Below, one piece after another: positions 1 through 7,749 of a DNA stretch of 19,422 nucleotides (its first letter is position 1; each line of letters begins with the position of its first letter). Under the pieces are notes generated by a model that worked only from the letters and a program-made list of their open reading frames with translations, made no database searches and had not been told where the DNA came from. The position numbers and the translations under genes were made by a program. The stretch lies in the NCBI GenBank assembly GCA_937965895.1, contig CALCKS010000199.1:1-19422 (forward strand). The letters run 5' to 3'. This DNA comes from an uncultured Campylobacter sp. (GTDB lineage Bacteria; Campylobacterota; Campylobacteria; Campylobacterales; Campylobacteraceae).

Positions 1-256
1 CTGATAGCTCGCCCGCGTCGCAGGCTTTTTCATAAAATTTGGCGGCTTTTACGTCGTCTTGCTCCACGCCTTTGCCGCTTTGATATAAAAACCCAAGCCT
101 TACGCAGCCGCGCGCTTCGCCTGCTTCGCACGCTTTTTGCCAAATTTGAGCCGCCCTTTGCTCATCGCCTGCGTTGTAGGCAGTTTGACCTTCGTCCGTC
201 AAATTTGCGAGAGCGAAGTTTAGCGCAAAAAATAGCAGTAAGACCAGTTTTATCAT
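1..256 (-). CDS. Sel1/Hcp-like repeat protein, secreted (partial, 5' part)
   Basis: The reverse strand encodes 85 residues from ATG at 256-254 before the gene leaves the window on the left. It begins with a short hydrophobic signal peptide (MIKLVLLLFFALNFALA) with an Ala-x-Ala-type cleavage site, so the product is probably periplasmic or secreted. The mature part carries Sel1-type tetratricopeptide-like units with phrases such as AAQIWQKACEAGEARGC and GFLYQSGKGVEQD, then a second unit. Cysteines at fixed places in each unit are typical of the Helicobacter/Campylobacter Hcp-like subfamily, where a disulfide links the two helices of a repeat. AAAGGAG lies 5 bases before the ATG. Related proteins are implicated in host interaction or protein scaffolding, but the role of this copy cannot be read from the sequence. 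The family call is firm; the function is open. Confidence 0.85.
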   Translation of the reverse strand, partial: MIKLVLLLFFALNFALANLTDEGQTAYNAGDEQRAAQIWQKACEAGEARGCVRLGFLYQSGKGVEQDDVKAAKFYEKACDAGELS

Positions 257-724
257 CGCGCTCCTTTGTTAAATTTTACTAGTTTTGTTGTTTAAATTTG
301 ACCTATTTTGCCTCTTTGTATGCCACAGTCCTGTTTGTATCGGATGGGTAGGTTGTTGCGTCTTGTGTTGCCGACGATATACTAAAATCGCGCGACATTG
401 GCATTCTTTAAAATTATTTGGGTGTGGAGTAAATTTGGCGCGGTTACGCAAACGGCTATGATCTTTTTCAATTTTTTCCTTAAATTTAGCGCGAGTCAAA
501 TTTGAGCGGCAAAACCGTGCCTAGCTAAATTTAACCGCGCTCTTAAGGGCTAAAATAAATTTTGCGGTACAAGTTGTTGGGGTAAATAAAACATCGGCAC
601 AAAAAGGCGTCAAATTTATTTTGCCCTCATTTAGGCTCGTTAGCCGCGCGGCATAAAACAGATGGCGGTCAAATTTAGCCAAAAACCGCTCGGCTATAAA
701 GCCAAATTTGACCGATTTTGCGAC
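257..724. repeat. Gene-free interval with ten AAATTT repeats
   Basis: I see no convincing gene in these 468 bases. The one open frame (269-499, minus) has no ribosome binding site and an Arg/Lys/Asn/Gln-rich composition unlike a folded protein. AAATTT occurs at 271, 294, 431, 482, 498, 527, 557, 612, 671 and 704; by chance one would expect far less than one. The copy at 496-505 is the full palindrome TCAAATTTGA. The stretch 300-430 lacks the repeat and shows nothing recognisable. The left end should hold the promoter of the Sel1-like gene, but I cannot place it with confidence. Confidence 0.7.
666..714 (-). terminator. Inverted AAATTTGACCG pair after ychF (possible terminator)
   Basis: CGGTCAAATTT at 666-676 and AAATTTGACCG at 704-714 form a perfect 11-bp inverted repeat around a 27-base loop. 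AGCC (677-680) and GGCT (692-695) could extend the fold inside the loop. It begins about 10 bases beyond the ychF stop, where the six-gene operon should end. No long U-run follows, so it may be a weak terminator or an RNA 3'-end stabiliser rather than a classical intrinsic terminator. Confidence 0.45.
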
Positions 725-1828
725 TTAGACGTTAAATCTAAAATGCATTACATCGCCGTCTTGAACGACGTAGTCTTTACCCTCTAGGCGCATTTTGCCT
801 GCTTCTTTTGCCGGGTTTTCGCCGCCGCACGCGATGTAGTCCTCGTAGCTGATAACCTCGGCTCTGATAAATCCTCGCTCAAAGTCATTGTGTATGACGC
901 TGGCGGCTTTTGGCGCTTTCCAGCCTTTTACGATCGTCCATGCGCGCACCTCGACGACGCCAGCAGTAAAGTAGCTGATCAAATTTAGCTTTGCAAACGC
1001 CGTTTTGATGATCTTTTCTAGGCCGCTCTCGTTCGTGCCGAGCGAGCTTAAAAACTCATGCGCCTCTTCGTCGCTAAGCCCCACGAGCTCCTCTTCGATC
1101 TTGGCGCAAAGCTTAATAACCTCGTGCTCCGAGCGCGCGGCAAATTCGCGAAGCGCCTGCACGTATTTGTTATCCTCCGAGATGCCGTCCTCATCGACGT
1201 TTGCACCGTAGACGACCTCTTTTGCGCTGAGTAGCCTTAGCTCTTTGTTTAAATTTATAAACGCGTCGTCGTCCTTGCCGCCGAAGCTGCTCGCGCTTTT
1301 GCCGTCGTTTAGGTGGGCTAGCAGCGCGTTTGCCGTCTCTAGCGCTTCTTTCGCGCCTTTTGCGTTTGCTTTGGCTTCGCGGGTTAGGCGCTCGATTTTT
1401 TTATTTAGCTGCTCGATGTCGGCGAGGATGAGCTCGGTCTCGATGATCTCGACGTCCCTGACGGGATCGACGCCGCCTTCTACGTGAGTGATGTTTTCGT
1501 CTTCAAAGCAGCGCACGATGTGCAAAATCACCTCGGTTTCGCGGATGTTTGAGAGAAATTTATTTCCCAGACCTTCGCCCGCACTTGCGCCCTTTACGAG
1601 TCCCGCGATATCGACAAATTCGATCGTGGAGTATTGGATTTTGTTTGGATTTACGATTTTGGCTAGCTCGCCTAGGCGCTTATCTGGCACCGGTACGACG
1701 GCCTTGTTTGGCTCGATCGTACAGAACGGATAGTTCGCACTCTCGGCGTTTTGCGCTTTCGTTAGCGCGTTAAACGTGGTTGATTTGCCTACGTTTGGTA
1801 GTCCTACGATACCTACTGCTAGTCCCAT
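725..1828 (-). CDS. ychF: Ribosome-binding ATPase YchF (Obg family, TGS domain)
   Basis: This 367-residue protein has the normal YchF length. It is a cytoplasmic P-loop NTPase that binds ribosomes, prefers ATP to GTP, and is linked to translation and oxidative stress control. The Walker A motif GLPNVGKST is at residues 9-17, switch II DIAGLVKGAS starts near 73, and the NKxD specificity motif is replaced by an NVDE-type element, as expected for an ATP-preferring YchF. A coiled-coil segment interrupts the G domain near residues 130-170 and a TGS domain ends the protein (phrases VRAWTIVKG, GFIRAEVI, DYVVQDGDVMHFRFNV). I chose the ATG at 1828 over one 8 codons upstream. It starts directly at the conserved N-terminus and overlaps the pepA stop as TAATG, with AAAGGAG just before it inside pepA. 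It is the last gene of the operon. Confidence 0.95.
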   Translation of the reverse strand: MGLAVGIVGLPNVGKSTTFNALTKAQNAESANYPFCTIEPNKAVVPVPDKRLGELAKIVNPNKIQYSTIEFVDIAGLVKGASAGEGLGNKFLSNIRETEVILHIVRCFEDENITHVEGGVDPVRDVEIIETELILADIEQLNKKIERLTREAKANAKGAKEALETANALLAHLNDGKSASSFGGKDDDAFINLNKELRLLSAKEVVYGANVDEDGISEDNKYVQALREFAARSEHEVIKLCAKIEEELVGLSDEEAHEFLSSLGTNESGLEKIIKTAFAKLNLISYFTAGVVEVRAWTIVKGWKAPKAASVIHNDFERGFIRAEVISYEDYIACGGENPAKEAGKMRLEGKDYVVQDGDVMHFRFNV

Positions 1829-3279
1829 TACAGCTCCTTTGCCATAGCGCATAGATAATAAAGATTCATTCGCACGCCCGCTCCCGTCGCGCCTGCTTGG
1901 TTATATCCCCAAGCTTTTTCGGTGTATGCGGGGCCTGCGATATCTTGGTGTATCCACTTGTCTTTAAATTCGTCTTTTATAAATTTATCGAGGAAAAGCC
2001 CCGCCGTGATCGCGCCGCCGTAACGGCTAGAGCCCGTGTTGCTAACGTCTGCGATCTGGCTTTTGATTAGCTCGCGCAAATGAGGGTTAAACTCTAAAAT
2101 CGTATTTAGCTCGCCGCTTTTTGAAGCTTTTGCTTTAAATTCAGCCTTTAGCTCCTCATTGTTGCCCATTATGCCGCTTGTGTATTCGCCAAGGCCCACC
2201 ACGCAAGCGCCAGTTAGCGTCGCCATGTCGATTAGCACGTCTGGTTTAAAATCCTGCGCGTAGCTAAGGCAGTCGGCAAGTACTAAACGGCCCTCGGCGT
2301 CGGTGTTGCGCACCTCGATGCTAACGCCGCTGCGAGATATCAGCACGTCGTCTGGTTTATAGGCGTTGCCGCCGATCATATTTTCGGTCGCGCCTAAAAT
2401 AGCGTGAATTTCAAACGGCAAATTTAGCTCCGCCGCGCCTTTAATTATACCCATTGCCGCAGCCGCGCCGCTTTTGTCGGCTTTCATCGTTAGCATATAA
2501 TCAGCCGGCTTTAGGCTAAGTCCGCCGCTATCGTACGTTAGCCCTTTGCCGACGAAGATTACGCGTTTTTTTGCGCCTTTTGGCTTGTAGATAAGGTGGA
2601 TGAGGCGAGGCGGATGGATGCTGGCTCTGTTTACCGCTAAAAATGCGTTCATCTTTTCTTTTTCGAGGAATTTTTCGTCGTAAATTTTGCAGCTTAAATT
2701 TGGGTAGTTTTTGGCTAGATTTTGCGCCTCTTCGGCCATTTTTTGCGGAGTGTAGATTTCAGGTATTTCGTTTACGATATCTTTGGTAAAATTTGTCGCC
2801 GTAGCGATTATCTCGCCGTGAGTAAAGCCGTCCTTTGCGTCGTTTTCGCGGACGTCCTTGTCGTTATACTCCTCAGAGCTAAAAATAATATCTTTTAGCG
2901 CGTATTTTTCTTTTTTTTCTTTGTATTTGTTAAATTCGTAAGCGCCCAGCAAAAAGCCCTCGGTTAGAGCTTGAAAGCTCATTTTTTGGCAACCTGCGAC
3001 GTATGAGGCTAGCTTTAGGCTTTTGATGTTTAGCGATTTTACGGCGTTATAGGCCTTTGCCGCAGCTATGCGAAGCTCGTCATAGCCAAGCTTGCCAAGC
3101 GGGACGTAAACCCTGCCGCTTTCAAGTAAAAGCAAGACGCTCTCGCCCTTGTAGTTGGCAAATTTAAATGCCTTTTCGTCTTTTATAAATTTATGTTTTA
3201 GGTTTTTATCTACGACGAAAATCAGCTCCAAATCAGCCTTGATTTCGTTTAGTTTTTTATTAGTGAGTTGAAACTGCAC
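1828..3279 (-). CDS. pepA: Leucyl aminopeptidase (M17 cytosol aminopeptidase)
   Basis: This 483-residue, two-metal exopeptidase removes N-terminal residues such as leucine from peptides in the cytoplasm. The C-terminal catalytic domain has all expected residues: Lys245, Asp250, Asp268, Asp327 and Glu329 as metal ligands, and Lys257 and Arg331 as catalytic residues. They lie in the blocks VGKGLTYDSGGLSLK and NTDAEGRLVLADCLSYA. These correspond to E. coli PepA K270, D275, D293, D352, E354, K282 and R356 with a constant offset of 25. The N-terminal domain is divergent, as is usual. The start is GTG at 3279-3277, with AGGAG upstream, lying 20 bases inside the preceding dedA-like gene. The stop overlaps the ychF start, so translation is probably coupled on both sides. 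In E. coli PepA also binds DNA (Xer/carAB); nothing here shows whether that holds. Confidence 0.96.
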   Translation of the reverse strand: MQFQLTNKKLNEIKADLELIFVVDKNLKHKFIKDEKAFKFANYKGESVLLLLESGRVYVPLGKLGYDELRIAAAKAYNAVKSLNIKSLKLASYVAGCQKMSFQALTEGFLLGAYEFNKYKEKKEKYALKDIIFSSEEYNDKDVRENDAKDGFTHGEIIATATNFTKDIVNEIPEIYTPQKMAEEAQNLAKNYPNLSCKIYDEKFLEKEKMNAFLAVNRASIHPPRLIHLIYKPKGAKKRVIFVGKGLTYDSGGLSLKPADYMLTMKADKSGAAAAMGIIKGAAELNLPFEIHAILGATENMIGGNAYKPDDVLISRSGVSIEVRNTDAEGRLVLADCLSYAQDFKPDVLIDMATLTGACVVGLGEYTSGIMGNNEELKAEFKAKASKSGELNTILEFNPHLRELIKSQIADVSNTGSSRYGGAITAGLFLDKFIKDEFKDKWIHQDIAGPAYTEKAWGYNQAGATGAGVRMNLYYLCAMAKEL

Positions 3280-3865
3280 TTCTGTGTCTCCTATCGTTTA
3301 AAATTTTATTTTCTATGCGCCTAAAGCCGTAGAGCAAAATGCCCAAAAATAGCGCCACTACCGGCACGGCGACGTACCAGTGCTCTTTTGCTTTGTGCAG
3401 TATGTCAAGTATGTGCTCGCCTAAAACCCATGCGGGGATTATCGTGATCGCAGCCCAGCACCACGCGCTTATTAGATTGATGAGCGCGTATTTTTTCGCA
3501 CTGTATCCGGTTAAGCCTATGGTCATCGGTATGATGACGCGAAAGCCGTACATATAGCGCTGGATAAAGATGATCGGCCAGCCGTATTTTTTCAGCATTA
3601 TGTGCGCGATGGCGAATTTACGGCGCTGCGTGTGAAGTTTTTTAGCGATATATTTTTTGTTGTAGCGGCCTAGATAAAAGTAAATTTGATCCCCGACAAA
3701 GCCGCCCAGACCTGCTACGAAGATGGCCGGCGCGATATGCATATGCGTTTGATGAGAGAGGATGCCCGCCATTATGAGCGCCATTTCGCCTTCCATTATG
3801 CACCAGACGAAAAGTATGATGTAGCCGTACTCAATGAGTAGTTTTGTAAAAAATTCTTCCATCAT
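3260..3865 (-). CDS. DedA-family (SNARE-associated/VTT domain) membrane protein
   Basis: This 201-residue inner-membrane protein belongs to the DedA/VTT family, which is implicated in envelope homeostasis; several members act as undecaprenyl-phosphate or lipid flippases. Hydrophobic segments lie near residues 8-32, 44-64, 130-155 and 166-182. The family blocks are visible: an acidic residue near the first helix (CIMEGEMALIMAGIL), GGFVGDQIYFYLGR near 54-67, and an Arg-rich F-x-R-x-x-P segment (RYMYGFRVIIPMTIGLTGYS) near 103-122. Two ATGs in tandem open the gene. The first overlaps the apt stop (ATGA), and GGAG precedes it inside apt. The end overlaps the pepA start by 20 bases. The substrate cannot be inferred. 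Confidence 0.88.
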   Translation of the reverse strand: MMEEFFTKLLIEYGYIILFVWCIMEGEMALIMAGILSHQTHMHIAPAIFVAGLGGFVGDQIYFYLGRYNKKYIAKKLHTQRRKFAIAHIMLKKYGWPIIFIQRYMYGFRVIIPMTIGLTGYSAKKYALINLISAWCWAAITIIPAWVLGEHILDILHKAKEHWYVAVPVVALFLGILLYGFRRIENKILNDRRHRSAVSTH

Positions 3866-4410
3866 AGCTCCAAAATGCTGTAAATTTTAGTTAGCGGGCG
3901 TAAATGTGCGCTACCGCCAAGATCCTTTAAATCGATCAAAAAGCAGGCCTCTACGCAAACGGCGTTTGTTTGATTGATTAGCTCGACGCTAGCCTTGGCC
4001 GTGCCTCCCGTAGCGATTAGATCGTCGATTAAAAGCACTTTTGCGCCCGCTTTTTCGCCGAATGCGTCAACGTGAATTTGCACCTCATCCACGCCGTATT
4101 CTAGGCTATATTTTTGCGAGATCGTGATGTAGGGTAGTTTTTTAGGCTTTCTAATCGGCACGAAAGGCAGTCGCAGCCTAGCTGCCAAGGCCGCTGCGAA
4201 TATAAATCCGCGCGACTCGATGCCGGCTATAAAATCGATATCGGCGTCCTCGTATCTGGCAACTAGATGATCCATTAAAAAATTAAACGCCTCTTTATTA
4301 TTCAGTAGCGTCGTGATATCGCGAAATACTATGCCAGGTTTTGGAAAATCGTTTATGCAGCGGATAGAATTTAATAAAAACTCCTTCCCCGCTTTGTCTA
4401 GTTCTTTCAT
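3862..4410 (-). CDS. apt: Adenine phosphoribosyltransferase
   Basis: This 182-residue purine salvage enzyme converts adenine and PRPP to AMP and pyrophosphate in the cytoplasm. The N-terminal signature FPKPGIVFRDITTLL (22-36) and IAGIESRGFIF (61-71) are typical of APRT. The PRPP-binding loop VLLIDDLIATGGTAKA is at 125-140 with both acidic residues and the GG-T turn. AAAGG sits about 7 bases before the ATG in the 20-base gap after the small coiled-coil gene. The downstream dedA-like gene overlaps the stop by 4 bases. Length and motifs are standard. Confidence 0.96.
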   Translation of the reverse strand: MKELDKAGKEFLLNSIRCINDFPKPGIVFRDITTLLNNKEAFNFLMDHLVARYEDADIDFIAGIESRGFIFAAALAARLRLPFVPIRKPKKLPYITISQKYSLEYGVDEVQIHVDAFGEKAGAKVLLIDDLIATGGTAKASVELINQTNAVCVEACFLIDLKDLGGSAHLRPLTKIYSILEL

Positions 4411-4430
4411 TTTTTGCCTTTAAATTTGAT

Positions 4431-4760
4431 TTATAGTAGCGCTTCGATTTTGCCCTCTAGTTCGCGGATACGCTGGCGGAGTTTGTCGTTTTCTAGGCGG
4501 TACTGCGAGTTTCTGGTGCGAAGGGCGTTGGCATCGTTTTTGACTTTATTGAGTTCGTCTGTGAGGATGTCGATGTTGCCAAGACCGCGCTGTAGCTGGA
4601 CTTGCAGCTTGCGGATGACGACTTCGGTATCTTGGAGATTGTTTTTCATAAAATCGCGCGTCGCGCGCTCTTTTTTAAGCAAGGTTTTAAAATAAAACAC
4701 CATAACGGTGAGATAGATACAAATGCATATCAAAACGGTAAGTACGAGCCAATCAGTCAT
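4431..4760 (-). CDS. Small membrane-anchored coiled-coil protein (unknown)
   Basis: I do not recognise a named family for this 109-residue protein. An N-terminal hydrophobic segment (about residues 4-25) would anchor it in the inner membrane. The remaining 80 residues are charged and predicted-helical, with heptad-like spacing of Leu/Ile and two clear coiled-coil stretches (about 38-70 and 85-107; RIRELEGKIEALL at the end). Such single-helix coiled-coil proteins resemble the ZapG/YhcB or LapA-like architecture, but I see no diagnostic motif. Translation is well supported: AGGAGG lies 6 bases before the ATG inside rpiB, and the start overlaps the rpiB stop as ATGA. Coupling to rpiB and apt says it is a true gene of the operon but does not reveal its job. 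Confidence 0.85.
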   Translation of the reverse strand: MTDWLVLTVLICICIYLTVMVFYFKTLLKKERATRDFMKNNLQDTEVVIRKLQVQLQRGLGNIDILTDELNKVKNDANALRTRNSQYRLENDKLRQRIRELEGKIEALL

Positions 4761-5197
4761 TTCTCGCCTCCTAGCTTTTTCACGCGTCTTTCGTGCCTGC
4801 CGCCGGCAAATTCGGTAGCGAAAAAGGCTTTTATCATATCTGCCGCAACCGCGTCGCCGATCGTTCTAGCGCCCATGGCTAGTACGTTTGCGTCGTTGTG
4901 CTCGCGCGCTAGTTTTGCCGTTGTGACGTCGTGACAAAGCGCGCAGCGAACGTGCGAATGGCGGTTGGCCGCGATACTGATGCCGATACCCGTGCCGCAG
5001 ATTAGCACGCCGTATTCGTTCTCGCCGCGTAAATTTTGCGCTAGAAGCTCGGCAAAATCTGGATAATCGACGCTATCTTTGCTATGCGTTCCTAGGTCGC
5101 ATACGCTAAAACCTTCGTTTTTTAAAAGCCCGCAAATTTGCGCCTTAAGATCAAAGCCCGCGTGGTCGCTCGCGATAAAAATTTTGTCTATTTTCAT
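4757..5197 (-). CDS. rpiB: Ribose-5-phosphate isomerase B
   Basis: This 146-residue LacA/RpiB-family enzyme interconverts ribose-5-phosphate and ribulose-5-phosphate, supplying ribose for PRPP. That fits its operon with apt, which consumes PRPP. Visible motifs are ASDHAGFDLK (9-18; Asp11 and His12 at the substrate site), DYPDFA (44-49), CGTGIGISIAANR (67-79; Cys68 is the likely catalytic base) and MGARTIGDAVA, followed by a C-terminal RHERRVKKL phosphate-contacting tail. It is the first gene of a six-gene minus-strand operon. A strong promoter lies about 30 bases upstream, and a modest GGA precedes the ATG. Confidence 0.95.
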   Translation of the reverse strand: MKIDKIFIASDHAGFDLKAQICGLLKNEGFSVCDLGTHSKDSVDYPDFAELLAQNLRGENEYGVLICGTGIGISIAANRHSHVRCALCHDVTTAKLAREHNDANVLAMGARTIGDAVAADMIKAFFATEFAGGRHERRVKKLGGEK

Positions 5198-5225
5198 GAA
5201 ATTTCCATAAGCTAAAAAATGCTTA

Positions 5226-5234
5226 ATTATAGCA
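5226..5234 (-). promoter_or_regulatory. Extended -10 promoter of the rpiB operon
   Basis: On the minus strand the sequence reads CTTTTTTGCTATAATTAAG: a perfect TATAAT (5231-5226) with an upstream TGC and a T-run. This is the usual sigma-70 promoter form in Campylobacter, where a T-rich stretch and extended -10 replace a -35 box. Transcription would start near 5219, giving a leader of about 20 bases. Confidence 0.7.
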
Positions 5235-5250
5235 AAAAAGCATTAAAGTA

Positions 5251-5283
5251 AAATTTCGCCGCAAGCCTTTAGGAGCGAAATTT
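5251..5283 (-). terminator. Possible terminator after the site-2 protease gene
   Basis: AAATTTCGC at 5251-5259 and GCGAAATTT at 5275-5283 form a 9-bp inverted repeat with a 15-base loop. It lies 25-57 bases past the stop of the upstream minus-strand gene and ahead of the rpiB promoter. The following minus-strand bases (TACTTTAATG) are T-rich but not a clean U-run. A second palindrome, GGCAAATTTTAAAATTTAGCC, lies just before it at about 5284-5304. Confidence 0.4.
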
Positions 5284-5307
5284 AGGCTAAATTTTAAAAT
5301 TTGCCGT

Positions 5308-5949
5308 TTACAAAAACATCCTCATGATCGCCACGGCATATCGTATCGGCTCGAAAAAATAATCCTTTAGCGGCGAGATCACGATGATAACTAGCGCGAT
5401 AAAGCCGTATCTTTGCATGCTATTTAGCCAGTTTGCCGCGCCGTGAAGCCCAAAAATGCGTAAAAGATACTCAAGCGCCTTTGAGCCATCAAGAGGCGGG
5501 ATGGGATAGAGGTTAAAGAGGGCTAGGACTAAATTTACGGCTGCAAGCATAAATACAAACTCCGCTACCGCGCCGTCAAAACCTATAAATTTAAATAGGC
5601 AAAACGCTAGCGCAAAAAGAGCAAGGTTGTATGCGATACCCGCAAGCGCGACGATGATAGCGGCCTTGTAGCCGCCGTTATAAAGCACCGTGCGTAAATT
5701 TATGGGTACGGGTTTAGCCCAGCCAAACGTCACTCCCGTGCTAAGGTACATGAGTGCCGGCACGACGATAGTACCTAGCGGATCGACGTGTTTTATGGGA
5801 TTTATGCTGAGCCGCCCCAAATTTTTGGCGGTCAAGTCGCCGAATTTAAACGCCGCATATCCGTGCGCGATCTCGTGCCCGACGACGGAGATAACGAGCA
5901 CGGCGACTAGGATCGCAACCTGTGCAAAGTCGATGCTGTCAAGGTTCAT
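5308..5949 (-). CDS. Site-2 protease family (M50) membrane metalloprotease
   Basis: This 213-residue polytopic protein belongs to the short, PDZ-less M50/YwhC-like class. The zinc motif HEIAH (residues 25-29, Glu26 catalytic) sits in the first membrane helix. The third zinc ligand is Asp154 in the C-terminal motif NLYPIPPLDG. A GWAKPVPIN segment (about 76-84) is the usual conserved loop between them. Such proteases cut substrates within the membrane; the substrate here is unknown. The ATG overlaps the end of lepB by 4 bases (ATGA), so it is probably translated with signal peptidase I, a pairing that suggests a shared membrane-protein maturation setting. Confidence 0.92.
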   Translation of the reverse strand: MNLDSIDFAQVAILVAVLVISVVGHEIAHGYAAFKFGDLTAKNLGRLSINPIKHVDPLGTIVVPALMYLSTGVTFGWAKPVPINLRTVLYNGGYKAAIIVALAGIAYNLALFALAFCLFKFIGFDGAVAEFVFMLAAVNLVLALFNLYPIPPLDGSKALEYLLRIFGLHGAANWLNSMQRYGFIALVIIVISPLKDYFFEPIRYAVAIMRMFL

Positions 5950-6812
5950 TCGATCTTGTTTCCGTCGTTTTTAGCTTCGGCTCTGGCGGCGTCTAGCAGC
6001 TCAGGCGAGTTTTGTATAAAGTCCACGCTCTTGCCGACTCTGTTCCATCTGATTTTGTATTCATCATCCCAGCTAAAATATACAAACCAAGGCTTGCCGA
6101 CTATGTTTTTGTAGGCCACTGGCCCCCAAAAGCGGCTGTCGTTCGAGTGGTCGCGGTTATCGCCGATCATGAAAAACTCGCCCTCTGGAACCTGAAAATA
6201 AAACGCGTTAAACGGATAGTTGCCTATGCTTGGCAGCTCGTTTACGATAACGGGTTGCATGGCAAATTTGCTCGCGTTTAGGTAGTTTACGGCCAGTTCA
6301 AATAAATTTACCTTCTCGTCGTAGTGGATACCGCCGAATTTATATGGCTCGCGTACGAAAAGCTTACCGCCAAATTTTACTATATCTTTTTCGTCAAAAT
6401 TTGCCTTTATAAACTCCTCGCCCTCGTGCGGGTGTAAAAATAACGCCTTTTCGGTGAAAATCACTTCATCGCCGCCGACTGCAAAATTTCGCTTGACGTA
6501 GTGGATCTTTTCATCGTGCGGATAGCGAAAAACCACGATATCGCCGCGCTGCGGCTTTGCGCCCTCGATGAGGTGGCCGTTACCGTTAAAATCAGGCAAA
6601 ACCTTGACCTCTATCCACGGAATGCGCGGAGTCGAGATGCCGTAGCTAAATTTTTTAACAAAAAGATGATCGCCGACCAAAAGCGTGTCCTTCATCGAAC
6701 CAGACGGTATCACGAAGGCCTGCGCGACAAAGAAAATCACGAGCAAGACGATGATGACCGTGCCCGTCCAGCTGTTTGAAAAATCTAAAAATTTATTAAA
6801 CGCTTTTTTCAA
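5946..6812 (-). CDS. lepB: Signal peptidase I
   Basis: This 288-residue inner-membrane Ser/Lys protease removes signal peptides from exported preproteins. One N-terminal membrane helix (about 16-33) is followed by the catalytic box IPSGSM (Ser39), the Lys box YVKRNFAVGGD (Lys107) and the late box GDNRDHSNDSRFWGP (216-230). The catalytic domain carries an insertion between boxes, as in other Gram-negative enzymes. The start is TTG at 6812-6810, embedded in AAATTTTG with AAAGG about 11 bases upstream. The next in-frame Met is residue 40, inside the active site, so the TTG is needed to keep the membrane anchor. folD ends 3 bases upstream and the M50 protease gene overlaps the 3' end. Confidence 0.95.
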   Translation of the reverse strand: MKKAFNKFLDFSNSWTGTVIIVLLVIFFVAQAFVIPSGSMKDTLLVGDHLFVKKFSYGISTPRIPWIEVKVLPDFNGNGHLIEGAKPQRGDIVVFRYPHDEKIHYVKRNFAVGGDEVIFTEKALFLHPHEGEEFIKANFDEKDIVKFGGKLFVREPYKFGGIHYDEKVNLFELAVNYLNASKFAMQPVIVNELPSIGNYPFNAFYFQVPEGEFFMIGDNRDHSNDSRFWGPVAYKNIVGKPWFVYFSWDDEYKIRWNRVGKSVDFIQNSPELLDAARAEAKNDGNKIE

Positions 6813-6815
6813 AAT

Positions 6816-7667
6816 TTATGCCTTTTTTGCGCGGTTTTTGGCCGATTTTATGGTGTTAGATAGCAGCATCGCGATAGTCATCGGTCCTACGCCTCCTGGA
6901 ACGGGCGTTATAAACGAGCATTTTGGCGCTACTTCGTCAAATTTAACGTCTCCTTTTAGCTTGCCGTCGTCCATGCGGTTTATGCCTACGTCTATTACGA
7001 CTGCGCCGTCTTTTACCATATCAGCCGTTATGAAATCGGCCCTACCGATAGCGGCTACTAGGATGTCGGCGTTTGCGCAAATTTCCTTTAAATTTCGCGT
7101 TTTGCTATGCGTCACGGTTACGGTCGCGTTGGCGTTTAGCAGTAGATTTGCCATAGGTTTGCCCACGATGTTGCTGCGTCCGATCACGACGGCGTTTTTG
7201 CCTTCTAAATTTATATCGTAGGCTTTAAAAATTTCCATTATGCCTAGCGGCGTGCACGGTACGAAGCCGTCAAGTCCGCTAGCTAGTTTGCCGACGTTTA
7301 TCGCGGCAAATCCGTCCACGTCTTTTTCGGGGCTTATGGTTTCTAAAATTTTATTAGTATCTATATGCTTTGGTAGCGGCAGCTGAACTAGGATGCCATC
7401 GATGCCATCGTCTAAATTTAGCACGTCTATTAGCGCGATTAGCTCGCTTTGCGTCGTAGACTCGGGCAAGCGGTGCATTACGCTTTTTATCTCACATGCT
7501 ATGCAGGCTTTTTCTTTTGCCGCGACGTAGGTTTGGCTGGCTTTATCCTCGCCGACCAGTATCACGGCAAGCGCCGGCTCTATGCCTTGATTTTTCAAAT
7601 TTAGCGCTTCGTTTTTTACTCTTTCTTTTACCTGCGCGCTTACGTTTTTGCCGTCTAATATCGTCAT
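6816..7667 (-). CDS. folD: Bifunctional methylenetetrahydrofolate dehydrogenase/cyclohydrolase
   Basis: This 283-residue cytoplasmic enzyme makes 10-formyl-THF from 5,10-methylene-THF in two steps, using NADP+. The folate/catalytic region has Tyr47 and Lys51 (YVAAK) in place of E. coli Tyr52/Lys56, and the block GILVQLPLPKH. The nucleotide-binding domain has VIGRSNIVGKPMANLLL, and the C-terminus has the signature TPVPGGVGPMTIAML. All key residues are present and the length is standard. AAAGGA precedes the ATG. It is the first gene of the folD-lepB-protease operon, with its promoter in the 82-base gap shared with the divergent cytochrome gene. Confidence 0.96.
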   Translation of the reverse strand: MTILDGKNVSAQVKERVKNEALNLKNQGIEPALAVILVGEDKASQTYVAAKEKACIACEIKSVMHRLPESTTQSELIALIDVLNLDDGIDGILVQLPLPKHIDTNKILETISPEKDVDGFAAINVGKLASGLDGFVPCTPLGIMEIFKAYDINLEGKNAVVIGRSNIVGKPMANLLLNANATVTVTHSKTRNLKEICANADILVAAIGRADFITADMVKDGAVVIDVGINRMDDGKLKGDVKFDEVAPKCSFITPVPGGVGPMTIAMLLSNTIKSAKNRAKKA

Positions 7668-7698
7668 TTTCGTCCTTTATTACTTTTTAATCGCAAAG

Positions 7699-7708
7699 AT
7701 TGTATGAT
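7699..7708. promoter_or_regulatory. Overlapping divergent -10 elements, folD and cytochrome c
   Basis: In the gap between two divergent genes the plus strand has TATGAT (7703-7708) preceded by TTG, and the minus strand has TACAAT (7704-7699). Each matches TATAAT in 5 or more of 6 positions. Leaders would be about 25-35 bases. No -35 boxes are evident, as is common in this group. The overlap suggests competition between the two promoters, but the exact sites are not proven. Confidence 0.4.
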
Positions 7709-7749
7709 AGCTAATTTTAGATTAAATTTACGAAAAAGCGAAAGAATTT

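Noticed and set aside
269..499. 76-residue minus-strand open frame
   Set aside because: No ribosome binding site, biased Arg/Lys/Gln/Asn composition, and it spans the repeat-rich gap; more likely chance.
1829..1852. Upstream ATG for ychF adding 8 residues
   Set aside because: The ATG at 1828 begins at the conserved N-terminus, has AAAGGAG ideally spaced, and forms the TAATG junction with pepA.
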